64,000 nucleotides of DNA from Dakarella massiliensis (lineage in GTDB: Bacteria > Pseudomonadota > Gammaproteobacteria > Burkholderiales > Burkholderiaceae_F), in NCBI RefSeq assembly GCF_001182045.1, contig NZ_CVTY01000006.1, positions 248,001 to 312,000 on the forward strand. The letters run 5' to 3'. Below are positions 9,698 to 18,258 of this stretch, piece by piece. Position numbers and translations under genes: made by a program. Each line of letters starts with the position of its first letter. Position 1 is the first letter of the stretch. The notes beneath the pieces were generated by a model, which ran no database searches, had not been told where the DNA came from, and saw nothing but the letters and a program-made list of their open reading frames with translations.

Positions 9698-9795
9698 GGT
9701 CTTTTGGATTTCCTGTCAGTTAGTGCTGAAGTGAAATTATAGAAATAACGTTCTGATAAAAATCCCTGAATTTCTCTCTACTTGCCACCGGTCAA

Positions 9796-9809
9796 CTCCC
9801 CTAGGGGAG
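9796..9809. promoter_or_regulatory. Palindromic operator CTCCCCTAGGGGAG, copy 1
   Basis: Perfect 14-bp inverted repeat in the divergent intergenic region between the two flavoprotein genes. The surrounding text GTCAACTCCCCTAGGGGAGC is repeated almost unchanged at 11.48 kb. It is probably the site for the FixJ-like regulator encoded at 5.8-6.4 kb (inference). Confidence 0.7.
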
Positions 9810-9874
9810 CCGTTTTTTAGAGTCGAAAACATAAGGAAAAACGTTTTAGACATTGATTTGGAGAGGAAAATATC

Positions 9875-11365
9875 ATGGCAAACGTATCACGCCGTAAGCT
9901 TCTTGAAGGCAGTATCGGTGCTGGTCTGGCAGGTCTTGCTCTGCCGGCTGTCGCGGTCCCCGCAAAGAAGCCCCGTCATTGGGATGAAACTTATGATGTT
10001 GTCATCCTGGGGGCTGGCGGAGCCGGGCTTTCAGCTGCCTGTGCTGCCCGTGAGCAGAATCTGAAAACCATCGTGTTGGAAAAGAACGGATTCCCCGGAG
10101 GATCCTCGTTAATTTGTACAGCCATGTTTTCGGTCGCGGGAACGGATTTCCAAAAAGAAAATCACGTTACGAATGACTCTGAATCCCGGTATGAAGCCGA
10201 TATGCTGAAGCTGGGAGGCAATTTCAATGATCCGGCAGTGGTTCATGCCTTTGTTCACGCCGCGAAAGTTCAGTATGACTGGATGCGGAAAATTGGCCTG
10301 AAACCGAGATCGCTGGCGCTCGGCGGCGGGATGACTCGTCCTCGCGGCCATGTTTTCAATCCCCCGCAGGTGATCGACACTCTTCATCGCTACGCCACTC
10401 AGCATGGAGCCGTGATCCGCTGCAATACTCCTGCTCAGCATCTTGTATGGGACGAAAATCTCCGTCGCGTAACGGGAGTTCTGACTAAAGATCAGTCAGG
10501 AAAAGTTCGCGCGATCAAAGCAACACGGGGCGTCATTATCGCTACAGGCGGCTTTGCCAGGTCAAAGAAAGTTCTTCAGAAATTCAATCCCTACCTGACA
10601 AACTGCGACGTGCTCTCCGCCAGCGGTTCAACCGGTGACGGACTGCTTATGGCGCTTGAGCTGGGCGCCGATTTCCGGGATACCGCTTTTATTAAAGCCA
10701 CCTATGGCTCAAAACCCGGCATTACTTCATCGAAAGAGTCCACGACCATCTTTTACAGCGGCGCCATCATCGTGAATAAGGACGGCAAACGCTTCGTTGA
10801 TGAATCTCAGACCTATAAAACTCTGTCCGACGCCGCACTGAAGCAGCCAAAGGGAGCCTCGTACATTGTTTTTGATTCCAACATCCTGACTGCCGGTCTT
10901 AAGGAACCTCAGGGGCGCGAACTCTTTGAGATGATTCCAAAGGGAAAGATCCCGCCCTATGTGTTCTCTGGCTCAACCGTGGAAGAGGTCGCCAAGAAAG
11001 CAGGCATCGATTCTTCCGGACTGGCTGAAACGGTCAGGAAATACAACCGCGACGCAGAAACCGGAACCGACAGCGAATTTGGCCGGAAGTCTCTGGCTTC
11101 CGGTTTAGGAAAACTCGTCAAGATAGAAAAGGGACCGTTCTATGTTTTCCCTGCTTCAAGCGTGCTTTATGGAACGTACTGCGGTATCCGGATCAATCCG
11201 AAGGCTCAGGTTGTCGATGTCTTCGACAACATCATTCCGGGGCTCTACGCCGCGGGGGAAGCAACGGGTGGCGTGCACGGGTCCAACTACATGAGCGGAT
11301 CGGGTTATGCCAAAGCACTTTCTTTCGGAAGGTTGGCCGCAACAATGATTGCCAAAGAAAAATAG
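9875..11365 (+). CDS. Tat-exported flavocytochrome-c-type reductase, paralogue A
   Basis: 496 aa. Tat signal SRRKLLEGSIGAGLAGLALP at residues about 5-24, then the dinucleotide-binding motif DVVILGAGGAGLSAACAARE. The C-terminal FAD motif is PGLYAAGEATGGVHGSNYMS. Ribosome binding site GGAGAGG lies ahead of the ATG. It has no haem motif. All four fumarate-reductase active-site elements are replaced (TYKTLSDAAL where TRD is expected, YGTYCGIR for HHTMGG, SNYMSG for NRxGG), so the acceptor is probably not fumarate or urocanate. It belongs to the same subfamily as the 8210 gene and is nearly a duplicate of the next gene; all are likely controlled by the adjacent two-component system. Confidence 0.9.
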   Translation: MANVSRRKLLEGSIGAGLAGLALPAVAVPAKKPRHWDETYDVVILGAGGAGLSAACAAREQNLKTIVLEKNGFPGGSSLICTAMFSVAGTDFQKENHVTNDSESRYEADMLKLGGNFNDPAVVHAFVHAAKVQYDWMRKIGLKPRSLALGGGMTRPRGHVFNPPQVIDTLHRYATQHGAVIRCNTPAQHLVWDENLRRVTGVLTKDQSGKVRAIKATRGVIIATGGFARSKKVLQKFNPYLTNCDVLSASGSTGDGLLMALELGADFRDTAFIKATYGSKPGITSSKESTTIFYSGAIIVNKDGKRFVDESQTYKTLSDAALKQPKGASYIVFDSNILTAGLKEPQGRELFEMIPKGKIPPYVFSGSTVEEVAKKAGIDSSGLAETVRKYNRDAETGTDSEFGRKSLASGLGKLVKIEKGPFYVFPASSVLYGTYCGIRINPKAQVVDVFDNIIPGLYAAGEATGGVHGSNYMSGSGYAKALSFGRLAATMIAKEK

Positions 11366-11407
11366 TTTCTTAAAACAATAAAAACAGTTCATCTCTCCTC
11401 AAAACTT

Positions 11408-11440
11408 GAGCCTTCAGTCGTTTCTGAGGGCTCTTTTCTT
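11408..11440 (+). terminator. Terminator of flavoprotein paralogue A
   Basis: GAGCCTTCAG, a TCGTTT loop and CTGAGGGCTC, followed by TTTTCTTT. Confidence 0.85.
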
Positions 11441-11486
11441 TGATCTCCTTTATCTGTTTAGACCGCGCCGAATTGCCGTTCGTCAA

Positions 11487-11500
11487 CTCCCCTAGGGGAG
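11487..11500. promoter_or_regulatory. Palindromic operator CTCCCCTAGGGGAG, copy 2
   Basis: Second copy of the perfect palindrome, 66 bp upstream of the paralogue B start. The same downstream text (TTTTTAGAGTC, then A-rich, then GGAGAGGAAA) follows both copies, so the whole promoter region was duplicated with the gene. Confidence 0.7.
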
Positions 11501-11565
11501 CCGATTTTTAGAGTCAGAAATATAAGAAAACGCTTTTGAAGTCTTTTTTTGGAGAGGAAATCAAA

Positions 11566-13055
11566 ATGTCGAATGTATCCCGCCGCAAGCTTCTTGAAGG
11601 CAGTATCGGTGCTGGTCTGGCAGGTCTTGCCCTGCCGGCTGTAGCGGTTCCCGCGAATAAACCCCGTCATTGGGATGCAACCTATGACGTTGTCATCCTG
11701 GGAGCAGGCGGAGCCGGACTTTCCGCAGCCTGCGCCGCCTGTGAACAGAATCTGAAAACCATCGTTCTTGAAAAAAATGGATTCCCCGGCGGATCGTCTC
11801 TGATCTGCACGTCTATGTACGCGGTCGCGGGTACAGATTTCCAGAAGGAACACAACGTCACCAAAGATTCTGAAGCTCTTTTCGAATCGGACATGATGAA
11901 GCTCGGCGAAAACTTCAATGATCCTGCTGTCGTCCACGCGTTTGTCCACGCATCGAAAGTGCAGTACGACTGGATGCAGAAAGTGGGACTGAAGCCAAGG
12001 GAATTGGCGGTCGGCGCCGGAATGAGCCAGCCTCGTGGACATGTATTTACGGCCCAGAAGGTTATTGAGACGATGTACGGCTATGCTGGGAAGCACGGTG
12101 CCGCGTTCAGGTTCAATATGCCGGCCAAGCATCTGGTGTGGGATGCCGACACTCACCGTGTCGTTGGCGTGATTGCCGCCGGGAAGGATGGCAAAGAACA
12201 TGCCTATCAGGCTAAACGAGGCGTGATTATCGCGACCGGCGGTTTTGCCCGTTCTCCCAAAGTTCTAAAGAAGTTCAATCCCTACCTCACTAACTGTGAC
12301 GTACTCTCCGCCAGCGGATCTACCGGGGACGGACTCCTGATGGCGCTGGAGCTCGGTGCTGACTTCCGGGACACCGCCTTTATCAAGGCGACGTATGGAT
12401 CTAAACCCGGACTGACCTCGGTCACGGAATCAACGACGATCTATTACAGCGGCGCCATCATCGTGAATAAGGCCGGTCAGCGATTCGTTGATGAATCCCA
12501 GACTTATATGACGCTCTCCGATGCCGCTCTTAAGCAGCCCAAGGGAGCTTCCTACATTGTCTTTGATTCCAACATTCTGAATGCCGCAATGAAAGAACCT
12601 CAGGGACGGGAACTCTTTGAGATGATTCCCAAAGGCAAAATCCCTCCTATGTCTTCGCGGGCAACACGCTTGAAGAGGCGGCCACCAAAGCGGGCATCGA
12701 TCCTAAAGCGCTGACGGCAACGGTGATTAAATACAACCGCGATGTCGATAAAGGAGCTGACAGTGAATTCGGCCGGAAATCCCTGGCTTCCGGAATCGGA
12801 AAACTCGTAAAGGTTGAGAAGGGCCCCTTCTATATCTTCCCCTCCTCCAGCGTCCTCTTTGGAACTTACTGCGGCATCCGCATCAATCAGAAAGCTCAGG
12901 TGGTCGATGTCTTTGATAAGGTCATCCCGGGTCTTTACGCTGCTGGGGAAACAACCGGCGGCATCCATGGGTCCAACTACATGAGTGGATCGGGTTACGC
13001 CAAGGCGCTGTCCTTTGGCCGTCTGGCAGCGACCTCAATTGCCGCGTCAAAGTAG
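11566..13055 (+). pseudogene. Tat-exported flavoprotein reductase, paralogue B, with a one-base frameshift
   Basis: Starts at ATG 11566 after GGAGAGG, with Tat signal SRRKLLEGSIGAGLAGLALP identical to paralogue A. The reading frame is lost near 12646: the text goes from IPKGKIPP to MSSRATRLK, whereas paralogue A continues YVFSGSTVEE. One missing base (CCTCCTATG for an expected CCTCCNTATG) restores YVFAGNTLEEAATKAGIDP and then the rest of the protein to the stop at 13055. The catalytic C-terminus (PGLYAAGETTGGIHGSNYMS) is intact in the shifted frame. It is either a recent inactivation or a sequencing slip. Identity to paralogue A is very high in the middle and C-terminal parts. Confidence 0.88.
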
Positions 13056-13090
13056 CTGAATCGCGAGATCCGATATTTGGATTTATAAAG

Positions 13091-13125
13091 TCCACAGGTC
13101 ATTAAACAGGCCTGTGGATTTTTTA
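13091..13125 (+). terminator. Terminator of flavoprotein paralogue B
   Basis: TCCACAGG and CCTGTGGA form the stem, followed by TTTTTTATT. A repeat array begins directly after it. Confidence 0.85.
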
Positions 13126-13192
13126 TTATTTCCTAATAGCTTTTATTATTTCCTATTAGGAACTCATATTTTCTTATTAATTTCTATCATAA
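13121..13192. repeat. CTATTAG-type array 2
   Basis: CTAATAG, TATTATT, CTATTAG, CTCATA and CTATCAT cores at about 10-11 bp spacing, squeezed between two convergent terminators. Confidence 0.7.
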
Positions 13193-13227
13193 AAAAGCCC
13201 CGAACCGGCAATGCCGGAATCCAGGGC
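13191..13227 (-). terminator. Terminator of the metallo-hydrolase gene
   Basis: On the minus strand AGCCC, inner stem CCGGC/GCCGG and GGGGCT, followed by TTTTTT. Confidence 0.75.
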
Positions 13228-13254
13228 TATCGGACAGTCTCGGTCAGCGAACCG

Positions 13255-14196
13255 TCAGAGGCGGTCACGGTACGGGAGCGTCAGGAATTCAAAGCCAGTA
13301 CCAAACTTTCTCACGCGGCCGATTCCCGGGAACAGCAGATGACCGCCCGCGAGGAGATGCGTTGAATCCGCGAGTTCCGTGAAGAGATCGATACGTTCCG
13401 CCGCGGCGCGCTTCGGGTCCATGTCGTAGCGGGCGGAAAACGTGGGATCCGCGAACTGGACCGCTGCCACGTGAGCGACGTCACCGGCGAACACGATCTC
13501 ACCCTGCTCCGTGTCGAGCACAAAGAACGCGTGACCCGGCGTATGACCCGGATGGAATTCCGCGGAGAAGTCACCGAAAAGCGTTTCCGCCTTATCGATC
13601 AGTTTCAGGTGACCGGCTTCCTCGTACGGGGCGAAGAACTCAGCCGTAGTCTTCCGGGTTTCCTCAGGAACGCCCTCACCCGTGAAGAACTCGTAATCCG
13701 TCTTCGGAACCCAGACCTTCGCTTTCGGGAACGCGGCTTCACCGTTATGCGTAAGACCTGAAATGTGATCCGGATGGCAATGCGTAATCAGGACGTCCGT
13801 GATCGAAGTCGGTTTCACTTCGGAGAAAAGCCGCGTAAGAGCGAGCCCCTTTCCAATCCCGTAGCCCGTATCAATCACAACCGAACGGCGGCCGCTCTTG
13901 ATATGGAAGACGTTGACGTAATGCTCGAGCGTATCCGGGGTCTGGCAGCTCTGACGAACCAATTCCTCAATACGTTCTTTAGACGCGAGAGAAAGTCCCG
14001 GATCCTGAGCACGGGTGCCGTCAGAAATTGAGGTAACAGTCACATTACCGAACTCGTAATGCCGGATGCCTTCCATGTCCTTTTTATCCATAGTCGTACT
14101 TTCCTTCGATTCCGCTCCGAACGGCAGACTGATAGCCGCACCGGCAGCCGCGGCGGCTGAGAGCAGCACACGGCGTGAAAAGGGAGGCTGGCTCAT
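13255..14196 (-). CDS. Tat-exported metallo-beta-lactamase-fold hydrolase
   Basis: 313 aa. The N-terminus FSRRVLLSAAAAAGAAISLP is a Tat signal. The MBL-fold metal motif is THCHPDHISGL (about residue 135), followed by HPGHTPGHAFFVLD and GDVAHVAAVQFADP. This is the class of MBL proteins annotated as metal-dependent hydrolases or lactonases, and the substrate cannot be told from sequence. It stands alone, convergent with the flavoprotein cluster. The start has only a weak ribosome binding site. Confidence 0.9.
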   Translation of the reverse strand: MSQPPFSRRVLLSAAAAAGAAISLPFGAESKESTTMDKKDMEGIRHYEFGNVTVTSISDGTRAQDPGLSLASKERIEELVRQSCQTPDTLEHYVNVFHIKSGRRSVVIDTGYGIGKGLALTRLFSEVKPTSITDVLITHCHPDHISGLTHNGEAAFPKAKVWVPKTDYEFFTGEGVPEETRKTTAEFFAPYEEAGHLKLIDKAETLFGDFSAEFHPGHTPGHAFFVLDTEQGEIVFAGDVAHVAAVQFADPTFSARYDMDPKRAAAERIDLFTELADSTHLLAGGHLLFPGIGRVRKFGTGFEFLTLPYRDRL

Positions 14197-14309
14197 AACA
14201 CGCTCACTTCAGAGTCTCTAATACGGTGATATTAGACCGGAGAGTAGATGCCGTGAAACTCTGACGGAAAAAAGAATCCTCTCCGTACTCTGATCGCTTT
14301 CAGGTGAAT

Positions 14310-14940
14310 TATCAGTTTCTATTATTTGCTATTAAAAACTAATAGATTTTGATAGAAAATATCAGGTTCTATCAGAAGCTATCAGAAAAAACAGAATAAA
14401 AAACGATCGTGAAAAAAACGTCATTCACCAGCCCAATACCGGCAAGGCTGCCTAAATCGATCTTCACCAGGACCACGACGCCGGGCGGTTTGCAGAACTG
14501 ACGAAAAGCCTATTAGCAGCTAATAGGAACTGATAGAAACGCATAGTTTCTAAGAAGAAACTATCAGCCGCTCTTAGAAAGGAGCGTAGCTGCTGTGTTC
14601 TGTCAATAAGATTTCCTCACCTTCGCCAAGAAAAGTGCACAAGGATCGAGATTTTCTTCGGGAAGAAAGCTAGGAGGATCAAGAAAAGAGAAGGAACTTT
14701 AAGAATTAATCCTGCGACTCGTCGTACGACTAGTTCTTATTCGGGGACTTCCGGAATCCAGGGGTGCAATTCAACAGAAAAAAAAGAAATCCGCACCCTC
14801 AACCAAATAAACAAAGAAAAACGATCAGTCCCATGAAAAAAGGCATCTGATCGCCTTTCTGAAGTCTTATCAGATTCTATTAGTTCCTAATAGCATTTAT
14901 TAGGAACTATCAGAAACGCATAGGATCTCAATAAAAACTA
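14310..14940. repeat. Arrays 3, 4 and 5 in a 750-bp gene-free gap
   Basis: Three separate arrays at 14310-14392, 14510-14580 and 14866-14940, each a run of CTATCAG, CTATTAG, CTAATAG, CTGATAG or CATAG cores at 10-11 bp spacing. Between them I see no gene. A short minus-strand open stretch near 14405-14500 is hydrophobic but has no start or homologue I recognise. A near-palindrome ACTCGTCGTACGACTAGT lies at about 14716-14733. Confidence 0.75.
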
Positions 14941-14949
14941 TTTGCCGTT

Positions 14950-15531
14950 TTATTCGGCGTCCTCAACATCGTTCTCAATGTTCTTCAGAACGCGGGCCGG
15001 CACACCGTCGACAACGCAGTTATCCGGGACATCTTTCGTGACGATAGCACCCGCCGCCACAACGACGTTGTTCCCGATCGTAATGCCAGGAAGAATCGTC
15101 ACGTTGCCGCCGATCCAGACGTCATTTCCGATTTTGACGGGCTTCGCGATGCCCATGTGCTTACGGCGGGCAGCGGGAGAGAGAGGATGCCCCACCGACG
15201 TGATCAGCGTGTGGGGTCCGATCATCACGTTGTTCCCCATCGTGACAGGCGCGATATCGAGGATCGTGACGTTGTAGTTCGCGAGGAACTCATCACCCAC
15301 ATGAATATTGAGCCCGTTGTCGCAATTGAAGACCGGCAGCACAGTGGGATGCTTGCCGCAGGAACCAAAAAGCTCTCGGACGGCTGCTTCGCGTTCCGCC
15401 GCATTCTGCATCGGAATGGCATTCAGCTTCTGGGCGCAGGAAAACGCGTGCAGCTTTCTCCCATCCACTTCCGGATCCATAAAGTCATAAGGGAGCCCCG
15501 CGTCGAGCTTCTCAAGTTCAGTCATTGCCAT
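14950..15531 (-). CDS. Sugar O-acetyltransferase (Maa/LacA family)
   Basis: 193 aa from the ATG at 15531, preceded by GGAGAG; an upstream Met at 15561 has no ribosome binding site. Left-handed beta-helix hexapeptide acetyltransferase that transfers acetyl from acetyl-CoA to maltose, galactoside or a related sugar. The N-terminal Mac domain (YDFMDPEVDGRKLHAF) and hexapeptide repeats (IGPHTLITSVGHPL, VWIGGNVTILPGITIGNNVVVAAGAIVTKDV) are visible, with the catalytic His in SVGHPL. A second member of the same family lies at 49827. Flanked on both sides by repeat arrays. Confidence 0.93.
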   Translation of the reverse strand: MAMTELEKLDAGLPYDFMDPEVDGRKLHAFSCAQKLNAIPMQNAAEREAAVRELFGSCGKHPTVLPVFNCDNGLNIHVGDEFLANYNVTILDIAPVTMGNNVMIGPHTLITSVGHPLSPAARRKHMGIAKPVKIGNDVWIGGNVTILPGITIGNNVVVAAGAIVTKDVPDNCVVDGVPARVLKNIENDVEDAE

Positions 15532-15615
15532 CGAAATTTCTCTCCGATTTCCTGTAACCAATCAACAGCCCCCGATTATAGGAAGAGACGATGTTAGAAC
15601 TGAGGCTTCCGGAAT

Positions 15616-15688
15616 TTCTATGAGTTCCTGATAGTTCCTAATAGTTTCTGATAGATACGCATAGTTTCTATCAGGTTATATGAAAATA
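15616..15688. repeat. Array 6
   Basis: CTATGAG, CTGATAG, CTAATAG, CTGATAG, CATAG, CTATCAG in regular spacing, immediately upstream of the acetyltransferase gene and about 95 bp from the first iteron. Confidence 0.75.
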
Positions 15689-15781
15689 GCGGTACGCCTT
15701 GTTTCTGATCGGGGACTCTGGCTTGGCACAAAAATTCACATCCGCCTTTTCATCAAGACACTCCACGGACCGCGTGAGACA

Positions 15782-16708
15782 GGTACGGTTTCCGTTATAT
15801 CTGACTTTAAAAGATCGGATGTATACCCTCGACGGCTTCAGCCACGTCAATCGACGAGACGTAGATGAGAATTCCCGATTTTTGGAAGTAAATTTATGAT
15901 GCAGAAGAATCGCTTGTTTATCGGGTAATTATGTGGTTTTAATAATACCTTTTATGAATAATTAATTAACTTTCTGGTGATTAATTTAAGCAGTTAAAAG
16001 AACTTAACATACGCCACTTGACTATGAGCCTTTCCCACTCTCTGAAGCCTCTGCTTTTGCCTCTCACAAACTCTTTCCAAGGCACAGTTTTTTCAATATT
16101 ATCTTTAGGTAATTTCTTGTAGACCCATACAGACGTAAACAGCACAGGGACCGTCCGCAGGTACGGTAAACGTTATAACTGGCTGACTCCTGACTTCCTC
16201 ATTAAGGCCAAAACCTATGTACCACCATTCTTTGGTGGACCTGCTGCTTTTCTCCGCTGTCGCTGAAGAGTCCTGTCTTACGCGCGGAGCCAGAAAGGCA
16301 CATCTCGCGGTTCCAGCGGACCACCCGCTGAAGGATCGGGAGATTGTCGACTTCTCAGAGGCGCTTGAATACGAATTCGTGACGCTCGATCGGAACTTCG
16401 CGATGCAGAAGTTCCTCTATGAGAAAGCGGACGAAATCGGTCGCGTCCTGAAGTCACGTCTCGAGGTTGAGGATCCGCTGATTCTGCTCCGCCTCGTGAG
16501 CGAGGGGCTCGGTATCGGTGTTCTCAGCCGCAAAGCTTTTACATCGCTCTCAGCGTATGCGAAGGCGGTTCCGGTACGTCTCTCGAACCCCTGGGCTCAG
16601 AGAGAACTCCGAATCGCCGTCAACGAGGATCCAGCGCTCCGCGGTCCCTGGACCTCAGCGCTCATCAGTCATCTGACGCGCGACTCGATCGATAACGTTT
16701 ACCGTACC
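15782..16708. repeat. Outlying iterons, left group (three copies)
   Basis: Copies of the 18-bp iteron at 15782-15799 (minus, GGAAACC type), 16160-16177 (minus, GTTTACC type) and 16691-16708 (plus, GTTTACC type, inside the end of the LysR remnant). Between 15800 and 16216 I see no gene; a promoter-like AT-rich stretch lies at 15900-16000. Confidence 0.85.
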
Positions 16709-16720
16709 CAGCTCTTTTGA
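16217..16720 (+). pseudogene. LysR-family regulator remnant with a large internal deletion
   Basis: An open frame of 167 aa that begins like a LysR N-terminus (LVDLLLFSAVAEESCLTRGARKAHL) and then jumps straight to a late effector-domain segment (AVPADHPLKDREIVDFSEAL, GLGIGVLSRKAF). About 140 residues covering the end of the HTH and the first half of the effector domain are missing. The last codons are an iteron (DNVYRTQLF), so the natural C-terminus was probably replaced too. It cannot be a working LysR regulator. Confidence 0.75.
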
Positions 16721-16726
16721 TTCCGT

Positions 16727-17177
16727 CTATTAATTTCTAATAGGAACTAATAGCTCCTGATAGTTTCTTCATAAAACCTATCAGGAGCTATTTTTCTTAC
16801 CGATCAAAGCGGGAAAACCTCATACCCGTTGTTCACTCGCTGGAGCGAACCTCGTATCTCAGAAGCCTGAGATTTTCCCTCTCTATGATTTTCTGTTAGT
16901 TTTTAATAGATACTATTAGAAACTATCAGTATCCAATAGAAAGTATTGATGTTCTATGAGAAATGGCAGATGACTTTGCACCTGGAGAAGAAACCCAGAA
17001 TGGGGAAACATCGCTGAGAGAAAAGAGCGGGGAGAGGCCCGACGGCAAAGTGATACGAGGGCGGCAAGAACCGCAAGGAGATTGATTAGCCTGCTATCAG
17101 AATCTCATAGAAGCTAATAGCATCTAATAAAACATATTAAATCCTGATAGAAACTCATAGCTTCTATCAGGATTCAT
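16727..17177. repeat. Arrays 7, 8 and 9 downstream of the partition operon
   Basis: Arrays at 16727-16792, 16882-16962 and 17084-17177, built from CTATTAG, CTAATAG, CTGATAG, CTATCAG and CATAG cores. The last ends 25 bp beyond the stop codon of the ribbon-helix-helix gene. The 480-bp gap holds no gene. Confidence 0.8.
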
Positions 17178-17201
17178 GGGTCGAAGGATCGAAGAACGGA
17201 A

Positions 17202-17483
17202 TCAGAGTCCGTCTTCCAGAATCTTCACGATCGCGAGGTTGATGATGCCGGAGCGGGTCTGCGCTTTCTTTTCACAGAAGCGATCCAGTTCTTCAAGCAG
17301 GGGAACCGGGATCATGAAGGAGCACATCTTTCTCTGAACAGGAGCGTGCTTCTTACGGGCCCGTTCCGCCTTCTGAGGGGCAGCCTTCTGAACGAAATCG
17401 CGGATCTGTTCGCGGTTATCAGGCTCTTCTTCAGCCTTCTTCTGTACAGCCGGTTTATTCGTAACGCTAAGATCGATAGACAT
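17202..17483 (-). CDS. Ribbon-helix-helix DNA-binding protein, putative centromere binder
   Basis: 93 aa; start ATG 17483 with AAAGGAGA ahead of it. A basic, disordered N-terminus (about 1-48, rich in K, E, R, Q) precedes a CopG/RHH-like domain (KMCSFMIPVPLLEELDRFCE, KKAQTRSGIINLAIVKILED). This is the layout of ParG/Omega-type centromere-binding proteins that work with short ParA ATPases (type Ib partition). It lies 23 nt downstream of parA on the same strand. RHH partition proteins bind arrays of short repeats, and such arrays flank this operon on both sides. The role is inferred from position; the fold call is moderately sure. Confidence 0.75.
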   Translation of the reverse strand: MSIDLSVTNKPAVQKKAEEEPDNREQIRDFVQKAAPQKAERARKKHAPVQRKMCSFMIPVPLLEELDRFCEKKAQTRSGIINLAIVKILEDGL

Positions 17484-17506
17484 TGCCGTCTCCTTTGGCT
17501 CGTATT

Positions 17507-18163
17507 TTACTTGGCTAAGACCGTCTGATTCACAAGATGGCGGACTTCAGCGCACGCCTTCTCGTTTCTCGGCTTCATCTCGTAGACAGAGAGGCCGTGA
17601 TTTCCAGCCTCCTCAAACACGACACGCGTGGTGAGCTTCGCGTCCACGTATTTGATGTCATCAAGGCTCCGCAGGAACTGCACCACCTCATGATCATTCT
17701 TCGTCATGCGGGTATGCGCCTGGGAGATGAAGACGTAGGCCTTGAACTTCGCGCCAGCCTCTTCACGAGCCTTCTGAATGACGTCGCGGATGTTAAGCGT
17801 GAAAGCGAGAAGGTCGAGTCCGGTCGGACGGCACGGAATGAGGAGCGTGTCGCAGATTGCCATGGAGGCGCGGAGAGCATCCGTCTCACGGCCGCCAACG
17901 TCAATCACCACATATTCGTACTTCTCATTCAGTTTTGGAACGCGGTTCAGGATCTCACGACCATCCGTGATGACCTCGGTTCTCAGTTTCGGAGAAACGA
18001 GGTTCTTTTCGCGCGACTGAATCGCGAGATTGGAGGAACCCTGCACGTCCGCGTCAACCAGGCAGACTTTCGCTTTTTTCTGCACCAGCAGGTAAAGCGC
18101 TACCTGCAGAGCGGCCGTGGTTTTACCCGTTCCGCCCTTAGTGGATGCAACCGCAATGATCAT
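17507..18163 (-). CDS. parA: ParA-family partition ATPase
   Basis: 218 aa from the ATG at 18163 (CTGGGGG upstream). The in-frame Met at 18211 has no ribosome binding site and adds 16 residues ahead of the conserved MIIAVASTKGGTGKTTAALQ. Deviant Walker A KGGTGKTT, Walker A' VCLVDADVQGSSNLA and the switch region VVIDVGGRETDALRASMAICDTLLIPCRP are present. There is no N-terminal HTH, so it is of the small type Ib/MinD-like class. It forms an operon with the RHH gene. Array 10 lies directly upstream and could serve as both operator and centromere. Confidence 0.92.
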   Translation of the reverse strand: MIIAVASTKGGTGKTTAALQVALYLLVQKKAKVCLVDADVQGSSNLAIQSREKNLVSPKLRTEVITDGREILNRVPKLNEKYEYVVIDVGGRETDALRASMAICDTLLIPCRPTGLDLLAFTLNIRDVIQKAREEAGAKFKAYVFISQAHTRMTKNDHEVVQFLRSLDDIKYVDAKLTTRVVFEEAGNHGLSVYEMKPRNEKACAEVRHLVNQTVLAK

Positions 18164-18212
18164 TCGAGCCCCCAGAAAAATGTTTTTTACGATCTGTGCT
18201 GTAGATGTCATT

Positions 18213-18258
18213 TTCTAATAGATGCTAATAGCATCTATTAGAATTTATAGATGTTATT
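18213..18258. repeat. Array 10, in the parA promoter region
   Basis: CTAATAGATGCTAATAG, then CTATTAG and TTATAG: four cores at 10-11 bp spacing 50 bp upstream of the parA start, the position expected for an autoregulatory operator/parS of an RHH partition protein. Confidence 0.75.
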
